A stretch of 64,000 nucleotides of DNA from Phyllostachys edulis (Eukaryota > Streptophyta > Magnoliopsida > Poales > Poaceae), in contig CM070566.1 of assembly GCA_036346405.1 (NCBI GenBank), forward strand, positions 12,953,533 through 13,017,532, in the 5' to 3' direction. Made by a program: the position numbers and the translations under genes. Positions 54,456-64,000 of this stretch are shown one piece after another. The stretch's first letter is position 1; each line of letters starts with the position of its first letter. Below the pieces are notes generated by a model. That model saw only the letters and a list, made by a program, of their open reading frames with translations, was not told the origin of the DNA and ran no database searches.

Positions 54456-57400
54456 GTGGTGTGGCTTTGCTAGCATGTCCATGACCATGACGGCCTGTAA
54501 TATTCAATAGTTTTACACTCTGCGAGAGGTTGTATGGCTTTACCCACATGACATGACTTCTCTAGTTTGTTAGAAGCATATATCTATGCCACCGCTCACT
54601 ACCTTAGGTAAGCGATCTAGAGCACATGACAAGGCCTTTGTCACATCGCCATCCCATGATCCACCCAGATTAGGTTTTAGCATCCCTCCTGGATAGAAAT
54701 CCGCGAGAGTTTGTAGGGGCCCCTCTTCGCTAGTGGGACTAACGAGGTCATATCGACCAGCCATCCGAGATGGACCCACACAATCCGGGATCGACCGCGA
54801 TGGCACTTTGCAAATTAGTCGGCCAGATCCCCGCCACACAGGACATGTGGTAGTACGATGTGGCATAGCCCATTATAGGCATAGCAAAGGCAGCTTAGAG
54901 GCGGTCCTCAATTGACTTGGGCGACTTTCCACAAAACCCATGGGCATCAACCCTACCCGGATCGAGCCGTGCATTGACATGCACCATCCAAACAACCATT
55001 TACCCAAGTACAAACCATCATTTTATTTCATTTTTCAAGATCATTTATAAACTTCCATAACACACCAATGCCATGGATACAATTTAAGCGAGATTTGATT
55101 TTTTAATGAAATTTCCCAAATCAACATTTTTGGTCTAAGCATGTCTTTGCAACATTTTCAAATGATCCTAGTTCATACTATCGTATCAAGTAGGTTTTAT
55201 CTAGGGTGACAATGTATTTGATTCAATTATCAAATTTGGCCATACAAAGGATTTAGGAATATCTATAAATTTAAAACAGGCATTTAAATTACTGAATATA
55301 AATAAGCATGCAATAATAATTTAAAACAAAATTAAATAAATTAAAATAATGGGTGTAATATGATCAAGAATGTAACTTGCCTTGCTTGGTGATGTTGTTT
55401 TCCTTAACAGTCACCCAGTACTCACAAACACTCTCTCCGGGTTGCTTGTGTGTACAACCCGCGATGATCATACAGTCAAAATCAATCCTCTTATATGGTC
55501 TCCAACTACGTGAAAAGCAGACTCTCAAGTCAAATTAGAAATCTATCTGTGAAAACCATCCAAATTCAAACAAAATTCAAATAACAAATCAAAAGGCAAT
55601 TCAAATTAACTCAAAACTAAATAATTCTATTTTATTTATTTAGATAATAGTTTTATAAAATTTTAGAAATTTGAAACACTCAAATTGCAGTTGGGATTTA
55701 AAATATATGAATTTTACAAGTTTTAACCCTAAATCAAATTTAAATGAATTCCTAAATACAAATAAGATTCAAATGAAGAACAATTTAAATAATTTTGGTT
55801 TAGTTAGCTAGATCTTCAATTTATATGAATTTAGAAATTTGAAACACTTAATTTGGAGTTAGGAATCAAAAGATATATATATTTTACAAGTTTAAATCTT
55901 AAATGAGCAATTTAAACCATTTTGATTTCAAAAGACAATTTAAATTAACTCCAAAACAAGTATTTATATTTTCTTTAGGTAAAACATAATTTTGTAAGAT
56001 TTTATAAATTTGACTCACTAAAATTGGAGTTGAGATTCAAATGGATTTTATTAATTTTAACCTAAATTTGAAATTTAAATGAATTCTAAATTCTAAAACT
56101 AAACTAAACTGAACTCCAAGTTGAATACTTATATTTTATTTAGTTAGACAATAATTTCCTAAGATTTTAGCAATTTGAATCATCTAATTTGGAGCTAAGA
56201 TGTAAAAGTTATGAATTTTACAAATTTAAACCTAAATCTGTTATTTAACCAATTTCCCGAATTATTTTTCTATAGAAAATTCTAATTATTGCGCATGGTG
56301 ACGTCGCGACAATTTTCCAGATTTTAAAGGAATTAAAATGAAATCCGACATGTAGGGCCCACATGGCGATCTCACGGCTCACATGGACTAAGTCCACAGG
56401 AAAGTGGGCTAGAAATTTGGCCTGAGGTGGCGGGTCTTGCGGTGACGTGGCGTGGCGTGCCACGGTGAAATTGGCGGCGTGGTACCGAGGTGGCACCACG
56501 GTGGCGCACTTGTGGCCGAAGCCACGAGGCGTGGCGGTGGCAACTTCGGCGTCGAGCTTCGCCTGTCAAGCGCCCATGGCGAGCTCCGGCGAGTGTGCAT
56601 CGAGAGGAATGGAGCAGCGAACACGGTGGTTACCCGGTGGCGCAAGCGTGGGGTATCGTCGTTACGGTGAAGAAATGGCGCTGCGTGCGGCTTGACGGCG
56701 GCGATGGCGCTCCGGTGCTCTTGGCGGGATAAGCGGTAGCGACGAGGTAGGCGACGCTTAGATGGCGGTGTCGACACATTGGTCGCGATCGACGATGAGC
56801 TTGAGGTCGCCAGATCGGTGAAGAACGCGACGGTGCAACAAGAAGTTCAAAATCCGCGAGAAGGGAGCACGGAGGAGAGATGAGTGGGGGTTCGGATCGG
56901 CGAGAAAGTGAGCGGAGGCGCTCCTTTATAGAGGCGAGGGAGGTGAGGAGAGAGATCGTGGCGGCGGTTAGGGGCCCGTGGGCTAACCGGCGTGGAGAGA
57001 GAGGAGAAGTGGGCGGGGTGGTGGCGGTTGGGGTCGTGGGGGACGCAGCGCGTCTTGCGCTGGGTCAAGGAGGAGACCGTGGTGGTTCTTGAGGTTGGGT
57101 GGCGCAGAATGGCGGCCGGGCGTGGCATCGTGGGAGAGAAGAAAAGGGTTAGGGAAGAAAGCGCGCAGTCCACCGGATTTGCATCAGACAGTTGGAAAGG
57201 GCTAGCGGCGTTATGCGCGTGTGCTTGGCCGTCGGATCATAATCCGACCAGTGCCGTGGATGAGGGGAAAGGAGCGGGTTGCTTTCGGGTGGAGGTGGGC
57301 AGGTGGTGCGGAATGACCAATTGGGCAGAGCGAGAGGGAGTAAGTGGGCAGACGAGTTTCGACCCAATAGGGTTTAGGAGATTTAAATTTGATTTTCCAA

Positions 57401-57793
57401 TTTAGATAATTATAGTAATTCATTTAGGCTTTAAAATACGACAAAATAAATCCAAAAATTATAGAAAAAAACACATAAATTGCTAGAGTTATTTTGAACT
57501 TAAATAAAATATTTCCAACGTTTAATTGGCTTTTAATTCTGCATTTAAATTGTTTTAGCTTAAACTATTTAGGAAAAAGCTTTTAAAATATTCCAAAAAT
57601 TCTATAAATTAATTTAAATGTTTATTTTTTCAGTTTAAATCAAATAAGTATTCAGAAATTTAATAAAATTTTCTTTTGACTTTTAAAATTTCAAAAATTC
57701 AACTAAAGCAATAGAACTCATTCAAATTTTAGAAAATCCAATAACACAATAACTTTTTTATTTTTATTTTGGTAGCAGAACTTTGGGTGTTAC
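54456..57793 (-). mobile_element. Solo gypsy-type LTR, 3.3 kb, minus strand
   Basis: On the minus strand it runs from TGTAACACCCAAAG (57793) to about GCCACACCA (54456). Copy A of the host repeat (16405) shows the uninterrupted site, CCATGTAACATCC. Here ATG occurs at both junctions, compatible with a short, partly decayed target duplication. No primer-binding site, polypurine tract or coding region is present. Four tandem modules of about 168 bases (55661-56330) each carry ATTTT..AAATTTGA.... and TTGGAGTT. The long frames at 56370-57170 are GC-rich, overlapping on both strands and without domains. Confidence 0.7.
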
Positions 57794-58205
57794 AATGTAA
57801 CATCCAACTATGCCTTGACTTATCCAAATAACCGCAAACATGTAATAAATAATAAGAAATAGTTTAGCCAAACTAGCATTTATTTATTAATGATCATAAT
57901 TAAGCGGATAACAAGCACCTAGCCATACTTTTGGTTGCTATTGTGATGCTTGGAATCCAAAGCATAATCAACCATGCTTAAGCATTCAGTTAAACAAGGG
58001 CAGGGTTGTCAACATTAATGGCTATATGCAAATTTGTTACAAAAAAACAGAAACGAAACATTTGGGGATTTTATGTTGGAAATATCGACAATATTTTAAT
58101 TACAGTTTTCATTATGAGGCAAAGATCACAAATAAGTATTGATGCATAAAACAATGCTAACAGCAGGCAACTCATTGTACTTCTAAACATATGCAATAAC
58201 AATAT
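57794..58205. repeat. Dispersed repeat, copy B, right part
   Basis: It matches 16405-16817 (ATGTAACATCCAACT, CACCTAGCCATACTTTTGG, AAACATTTGGGG). Similarity ends at ATATTATAAC in both copies. Confidence 0.65.
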
Positions 58206-58660
58206 TATAACAGAGCAATTTGATAGCACAACCAACTTACAATCGGGCTTGATGAAGAACAGAAAGCAGTGTAGACTCGATGTAGCGCAGAACATAGATG
58301 AAGCAGCGCAGCGAGCGGTCGTATAGACGTGCTGCCCAGAAACCTTATTGCCGCCCCCGTGTAGGTACTCTCTACGGCAATGGTTCGGAGATATCTGATC
58401 ACCCTCCTTTCCGGTGCACGTCGAGAAGGGATGGCTTGGTTCGATAGCACAACACACCAGCACAGTAGAACAGAGAGGAATAAGAAGAAATGGAAGTGAA
58501 TCAATTGGTCTTTGGTCTGGACGTCTCCAGATCCTTTTATAGTTGAGACAATTATTCTCTAGTACAATAAAGCACATAATGAACCACTGGTAACTACTAA
58601 TTGAAAAAAACCAATTTATGGTAATTAAGTAGTGTTTATCAGCTCCTTACTATACCACCG
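58206..58660 (-). repeat. Retroelement LTR/leader-like sequence
   Basis: On the minus strand a 99-codon open frame (58504-58205) contains a hydrophobic start and low-complexity sequence but no known domain. The surroundings (CCTTTTATAGTTGAGAC as TATA, AATAAAGC) look like an LTR. Boundaries unknown. Confidence 0.35.
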
Positions 58661-58687
58661 TCTCTCGACTCCACCAAAGGACTTGAC

Positions 58688-58929
58688 GACCACACTGGTT
58701 TTCCGAATGAACACACTGGTCTTCTGAATGACCACACTGATATTCCAACCAGTGACCACACTGGTCTTCCGAATGACCACACTGGTCTTCTGATTGACCA
58801 CACTAATATTCTGACCAGTGACCACACCAGTCTTCTGACCAGTGACCACGCTGGTCAGCACATTGGTCTTCTGAATGACCACACTGGTTGATACACTGGT
58901 CTTCTAAATGACCACACTGGTCTTCTGAA
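58688..58929. repeat. Minisatellite, about 12 units of 15-24 bases
   Basis: The typical unit is GACCACACTGGTCTTCTG plus AAT. Units vary as ...GATATTCCAACCAGT or end early. GACCA and TGGTC form an inverted pair around CAC in most units. The array tails into scattered ACTGGTC/GACCAGT motifs up to about 59240, such as CTGGTCGTCGACCAG at 59216. Confidence 0.85.
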
Positions 58930-59344
58930 TTGTTTAGTTTGACCATTATCAAAGAAGAGAGAGAAATGCACAGTTAGCAAAAGAAATATGGACTAGGTTC
59001 ACGACACGTTCACGTTCGCATGTTCGCTAGGGGAGTCTTGAACCGTCACGTCCATTAGCCAACTGTCGTAAGTTGCTAAATACGCCAAAAACTGCCTTCC
59101 CACTAGTCACGTGGGTAACTCTTGGTTTCTCCCGACCAGTTAAGTGGTCGATGATTTGTCTAAGGCCGTATAGCTGGTCGGACGATGTTCATATCTAGTC
59201 GTACATGACCTAAACTGGTCGTCGACCAGTTTGGCTGTAATAAAGGGAATTTAAACTTCTTTTATAAACTGGTTGTAAATTCATAACCGTAATGTAGCGG
59301 GCCTTTATTAAGTGGGCCTCATTTGACAAAAAAAAATTGACCTG
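58930..59344. other. Interval with dispersed ACTGGTCG motifs
   Basis: No gene. It holds several ACTGGTCG/CGACCAGT copies in both orientations (59134, 59172, 59215, 59225) and a short AT-rich end before repeat R copy 3. Confidence 0.4.
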
Positions 59345-59979
59345 ATCAAGAATCCTTGTGTGCGTGGGTTGTGTGCGTCCGCCTTGTACCCCAAAAATGT
59401 ATATATAAAAAAAGTTAATGTTACTGTATGTACTCTCTCTGTCCCAAAATACAAGTAGGATCTGTGCGGTCAAGGTTTTAAAACTTTGATCATTAGTGAT
59501 GTTAAAGTTTATAAATTGACTACATGAAAATAATGTTATTAGATTTGTCCTGCAAAATACTTTTATAATATATTATTTTTCCTAATATATCATGATATAA
59601 AACCAAAGTCAAAGTGTTACGCTCAAGATCGTGAAAAGTAAAAAAATGACTTATATTTTGGGCTCGAAAGTGAAAAGTCAAAACAATGACTTATATTTTG
59701 AGAACTATGTGCAATACTTTTTTTTGTATGTGTAGTTCATTCAAAGTTGTATTAAACATGCACCTGCTAATGTGTTATTTATGAGAGACGTCAATGCACA
59801 ATGCAATATTTATTTAAATTCACTTTTATTCGAACAAGAAAACAAGCGAAAAAATAATATTATTTTTAAATGGCAAAAACATAACTCTTGAAATGATTAA
59901 TCAAATTTTAAATTTTGAAATGGATAATCTCTATCAGGAAAATAAATGTGAAAATGGGCGGTGTTACTTTTTTGTGCGT
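59345..59979. repeat. SINE tail, Stowaway-like repeat and repeat R, copy 3
   Basis: It matches 10013-10630: GTGTGCGTGGGTTGTGTGCG, then CTTGTACCCC, the Stowaway-like stretch and part of repeat R. It breaks at about 59979 (TTTGTGCGT|GATTCC), where the next LTR sequence begins. Confidence 0.6.
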
Positions 59980-62900
59980 GATTCCTCTACACTCTATGAT
60001 CCACCCCTTTCCATTTTTGCTAATCTGGGACTTTGGTTCCTCTTGTAGCTCCTTGACCACAATGGTGCCATTGAAGCCCTAGAGCGCGCTCCCGAGCGGC
60101 ATCTTCGTGCCATTCTAGTTCCTGGTGAGTATTGTGCTCTCTCTTGCGCGTCACATTGCACCTTTTTGCTTAGTAATCGAAACCCCTCAACTTATTTTGA
60201 CATTGCACGGCAGGTTTTCGTTGAATTGAAGAAATCACACTTTCGCCCCTTGAACCAACCCTTTGACTCCTACTTGGTTTCGGTAAGCTGTAGCTCAATT
60301 CCTTGCTCTCTTAGCATCCTTGCTAGGTCTTTATCATGATCCAACCATCCACCCCCTCTCTGGTTCAACAGGTTGTCTCCTCCGCGTGAGCCGTGCCGTC
60401 GCCGCCTTCTTCTCCGTTGCCAACGCGACCCCGGCCTACTCCAAGCTTCCCCGAGCACCCTCCTCTGCTCAAGTAGCTTTCTTTTAGCCCCTAGGACTCA
60501 GGCACCCGCTTGAATGATGCTGCGGAGCTCTCTTTTGCTGTATGCACGTTTGCCGTATTGAACGCCGCCGCTTAGCTCCGGCTAGCCGCCGATACGGGCC
60601 GCCATTGGTGTCGCCACCACCACTCAGAGGTGCGCGGCACTATTGTGAAGCGAACGCGTGCCTTGGCCGGCTCCGCTGTGGCGCGTAGCACCGGCGAGCC
60701 GCCAGGAAAATGCGTGGTCGCGTTGTTGGACGCGGCAAACGCATCAGAAAGCGAGTAATTAGAGTTTAATCTGCGATGATTAGCATTTATTAATCGTATC
60801 TTTGCTCGGAAGATTAGGTTTAAATGAGTAATGATTGGCCTTAAGAGAATGACATGTGGGCCCGTGGCTGGTTTAGTAGCGAGGTAGGTTTGAGGAATGT
60901 GTTTTCCTTTTAGGAAAACGTATTTCTTATATGCTTGAATCGGAAGTACGTTTTGAGTAATAGGAAAGCGCATTCTATAGAATACGCTTTCATGAGCAGA
61001 TGGTTTGGGTCATTTTTGACCGAGTCAACAATGACCAGGGCCTGCTAGTCAAGGATCATGCTAGAGGCGCGCCCGGTGAGAAAAGTAATGGATGAATTAG
61101 AAAATCTGAAAACGAATTATTTGCACATTGTAAAATATGTATAACTTCAAAAATACATAACTAATTCTTCTTAACTCCAAAATGGATGAAACCACTTCTG
61201 GTAATTTTCATTTTCAATGAAATTTATATTAAAATTGGTTTCAAACATGTCTCTATACCAGAGAGTATTATTTTGGAGAGTGATCCATTAACACTATTAT
61301 TTTTACAAAAGGAAATGCTGATAACTTTAGAAATTCATAACTAAATCTTGAAAACTCCACATGAGGCAAACTCAACTGTTTTAGTCTTGTATTAATATTC
61401 TAAATTTATCCATATAATCCTTAATCCCACTACTGCTCTACAAATTTTGACCTCATAATTAAATTACTCAAAGAGGGCATATTGAAAGCTGAAAATTCAA
61501 ATCGTAATAACTCTCACATGCTAAATCCAAATGGAGTAATTCTTTCACCTAAATTCATCTAAAATCATGATTTAGCTACTGTATAAAAATCATGCATTTT
61601 TTGCATTTTGAATTTTTGGGTATTTCTCGATGTTTATTCGATATTATGTTTATTTAGATACCGAGCCTATCGATATTGACTTATACGCTACTGAGGAGAG
61701 CAGCTAAGCTACCATCAAGTCAAGCATCATTTGAACTTTATTTTGCATCATATTTTATCCCAGTTTTGTTAAGTTAGTGCAATGATAATTGCTTGCATGC
61801 TATTTTTGATAATGTCGCTATTTTTGTGATGTGTAGTTTAGTTATCTCCTAATTCATTGAGGTTATACTTGAATTATTCCAGTACCACATGCTTAAGTTA
61901 GAATGGTTGAAATATATTGTTCGGGTTTGCTTAGCAATGCAAGTCTAGAACCGGTAGTTGATTCTCGGGAATAACTCGACAATTATGGGATAAACACAAC
62001 TATCTTTATATGCTTTTATTTCAGATCTTCGTATCTATTTTATGAGTCAAATTTTATCATTTTTAATGAGCATTTGGTCTGGACAAGTGATGGTTAGAGA
62101 TGGTGACTTTGTGCACGAGACTTGGGAAAGTAGTAGACTTGTTTGGACAGTTAAGGACCGAACTTTGGGTACCTACGGTTCAAGCAAAACATGTGCTATC
62201 ACATGCGGTGTATGGGCACTGCTTGGTTAAGTAAGGGGGTTGGTATTGTTGAGTTGATGACTGGTGGTGTGAGGATGTATATGTGTTCCATCGCATATAT
62301 GTTCCATAAGGGTGCCAATTGCAATTCTTTATTGTGAGGGTGAGCCCTCTTTGAGCTTTATTAATTGGGTGGTATTCCAAGACAACTTATGTGTCCATTT
62401 AGTTGTAGGTGGGTAGCCTACACTTAAACGGGATTACATCACGTATGGGCGAGTCAACTCAATGATATCAACTTGCTGAAAAATACTAAGTCTTTGTTTA
62501 TCTTACCGCATACCATAGGAAGTATGCTATATTCGGAGGCATCCGGAGGCTTACGGGCTAATCAAGTCATGTGGGTAAAGTAGTACACCCCTTGCAGGTA
62601 TAAATCTATTCGAATAGCCGTGTCCATGGTTATGGACGCACCGCTTGAGTTTGTGGTCGCTATCGTTAGACTTGGAATTAAAATTGTGGTATAACTTGGT
62701 ATGGTCATGAATGGGATGTTCATGTGTGTTTTTGTATCAAAGTGGACAGCCACTTTGTCATTGGTATGGTTCATTTGTTATTCAATTTACTACTTATTCA
62801 CATGCTTTACTTCTACTTCAAATCTGATTTTGAAATGGCACTTGAAAAACTAGTATGTGTAGGTTGTAAATTGTTGCATCTCTTTTGCAAAACTAAGCAA

Positions 62901-63565
62901 ATATGAGCCATCATTTGGAACAACCTCTAGCATAACTAATTTTTATTTGTGTAAGACTTGCGAGTACCTTTGTACTCAACCCGGTTGCTACAATTTTAGG
63001 TGAGGAAGTGTATGAGCCCATTGAGCTTGTTAGCGCCGATTTTGGCGACGCTAATGAGTAATGCTATCATTTAACTCCCAGTCGGTTGCCGATGGGTTAT
63101 GGGGCATACCATGCTGGATATTTTGGTTTATTTACTTACTTCCGCTGCTACTTATTACTCTTATTTGAATTTGGCTTGTCAGCCGTTTGTAACAGATGTA
63201 AACTTTAACTATTATGTTGTATGTCTTTTGAACTATCTATGTATGCTGTTGTATGGATGTGATCAACGTTGTATGAGAGTATGAGCATATTGGTCGCTGA
63301 TCTTGGGAGCCAATATGATTGCATACTCGCTGTTCGTGGCTTCCTATTTAACTCACTAAGTGTAGTGCTTGACTTGTTGGAGAACCGACAATCATGTAGT
63401 GCTCGCAGAGGAGCAGCGCGCATGATCGTCGGGGCTCTAGTTTGTAGTTAAGCCTTTTCACTAAGGTTGAGTTAAGTTGGAATCCATTTACTTGAGGCCC
63501 TAGAGTTATGTCCTTAAGACCATGCTTAGTCTCGGTCTTACGGAGATAACCCGGGGGTCCTCACA
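59980..63565 (+). repeat. 5' LTR of a plus-strand gypsy element, left end truncated
   Basis: It ends GGGTCCTCACA just before a perfect primer-binding site. It contains AT-rich modules (61100-61560) related to those in the 24062-27248 LTR (TAACTTCAAAAATACATAAC, AACTCCAAAATGG). No TGTAAC start is found where repeat R copy 3 breaks off, so the left end is truncated or unrecognised. GC-rich frames at 60300-60970 are low-complexity. Confidence 0.65.
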
Positions 63566-63569
63566 GCGT

Positions 63570-63582
63570 TGGTATCAGAGCC
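63570..63582 (+). other. Primer-binding site, tRNA-Met type
   Basis: TGGTATCAGAGCC begins four bases after the LTR end CACA. It is a perfect match to the canonical plant site. Confidence 0.9.
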
Positions 63583-63781
63583 ATACTGACTGTAGGTTAG
63601 AGATAGCATGGGCGTTAAGTCTAGCAAGTCTCTTGGTCAAAATATTTTTAAGTTATCAAAATTACTTTGGAAAGTTAAAGTTAGGGATATCTTTTATTCC
63701 TCATCTATCTTAGTATCATTTCTTACCTTGTTCTAGTTTTGATTTGCAAAACTAACTTACCTTGCCCTTCTTGTCCTTTAG

Positions 63782-63988
63782 ATGAATCCTCAATACCTTG
63801 TTCGGGAGACTCAAGCTGAGAATGTGGGAGGATACCCGGAGTTACTAAGAGACATGATGTGGAGGGCCAATTTCACCTACCAGCCGACGTACTCCATCTA
63901 TCGACGAGACCGAGGGCCAGGAATGGAGGAGTACCTGGCCATAGCCGACATCATTGCTAGGCGTGTTACAGGAAGCATCCCATATTGA
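63782..63988 (+). CDS. First ORF of the gypsy element, unknown family
   Basis: The ATG follows the leader by about 200 bases and opens MNPQYLVRETQAENVGGYPE, then LLRDMMWRANFTYQPTYSIY and ending VTGSIPY plus stop at 63986-63988. It is neither Gag core nor zinc knuckle, and I do not recognise a domain. Its location right after the primer-binding-site leader suggests an additional small ORF of a non-autonomous gypsy element. The stop may be a lesion, since the window ends 12 bases later. It could be the N-terminus of a longer protein. Confidence is moderate that it is an element ORF and low for any function. Confidence 0.45.
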   Translation: MNPQYLVRETQAENVGGYPELLRDMMWRANFTYQPTYSIYRRDRGPGMEEYLAIADIIARRVTGSIPY

Positions 63989-64000
63989 TTTTAGGCACGT

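Noticed and set aside
54570..54866. 98-codon minus ORF
   Set aside because: It lies within the end part of a gypsy LTR whose relatives are non-coding; no domain.
56409..57405. Long ORFs on both strands
   Set aside because: This is the GC-rich section of the minus-strand LTR, with biased composition and no family match.
58205..58504. 99-codon minus ORF with hydrophobic N-terminus
   Set aside because: It looks like a signal peptide, but the rest has no domain and the surroundings resemble an LTR leader.
58688..58929. Repeat-spacer pattern that might suggest a CRISPR array
   Set aside because: Units are directly tandem with no unique spacers, in a plant genome; it is a minisatellite.

Overview
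The window is plant nuclear DNA, almost certainly from a grass (Poaceae). The evidence is two Xa21-type (subfamily XII) LRR receptor kinase genes with the family's single kinase intron, and a dense nest of grass-type transposons: Ty3/gypsy chromoviruses with 3-4 kb LTRs that start TGTAACATCC, a hAT element, a CACTA terminus, a plant-mobile-domain gene and Stowaway-like repeats. I cannot name the species from sequence alone. Most of the window is decayed mobile DNA. I see no CRISPR array, operon, rRNA or functional tRNA gene.

Layout. 1-4091: the 3' end of a Ty1-copia element whose short LTR is split by a Reina-like Ty3/gypsy chromovirus (148-3987). 4838-8188 (minus): RLK copy 1, a pseudogene. 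8189-12391: its upstream region, holding a SINE-like repeat, a Stowaway-like repeat, a 444-bp solo LTR, a LINE zinc-finger scrap and a CACTA end. 12392-15881: a 3.5-kb solo LTR. 17287-27248: a minus-strand Tekay/Del-like chromovirus with a 3.2-kb 5' LTR and a truncated 3' LTR. 27249-37049: LTR pieces, a copia LTR with primer-binding site, and an unclassified insertion full of short hyphenated palindromes. 37058-41700: a hAT transposon with an exact 8-bp target duplication, inserted in a tandemly duplicated exon of a plant-mobile-domain (PMD) gene (41709-44045, minus). 45039-48391 (minus): RLK copy 2, with exon 1 intact and exon 2 frameshifted. 48392-54455: its duplicated upstream region, an ARM-repeat (ARIA-like) exon fragment, a hAT-like end and a minus-strand LTR. 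54456-57793: another solo LTR. 58688-58929: a minisatellite. 59980-64000: the 5' LTR, primer-binding site and first ORF of a plus-strand gypsy element that runs off the window.

How it fits together. About 4.8-11.3 kb and 45.0-49.9 kb are two copies of one ancestral segment (RLK gene plus upstream DNA), so the RLK pair is a local duplication now separated by some 35 kb of transposon insertions. Comparing the copies acts as an empty-site test that dates several insertions after the duplication. The RLKs would be membrane receptors with a non-RD kinase, the class linked to pathogen recognition. Neither copy can encode a full receptor as read here, yet their lesions lie in different parts of the gene.
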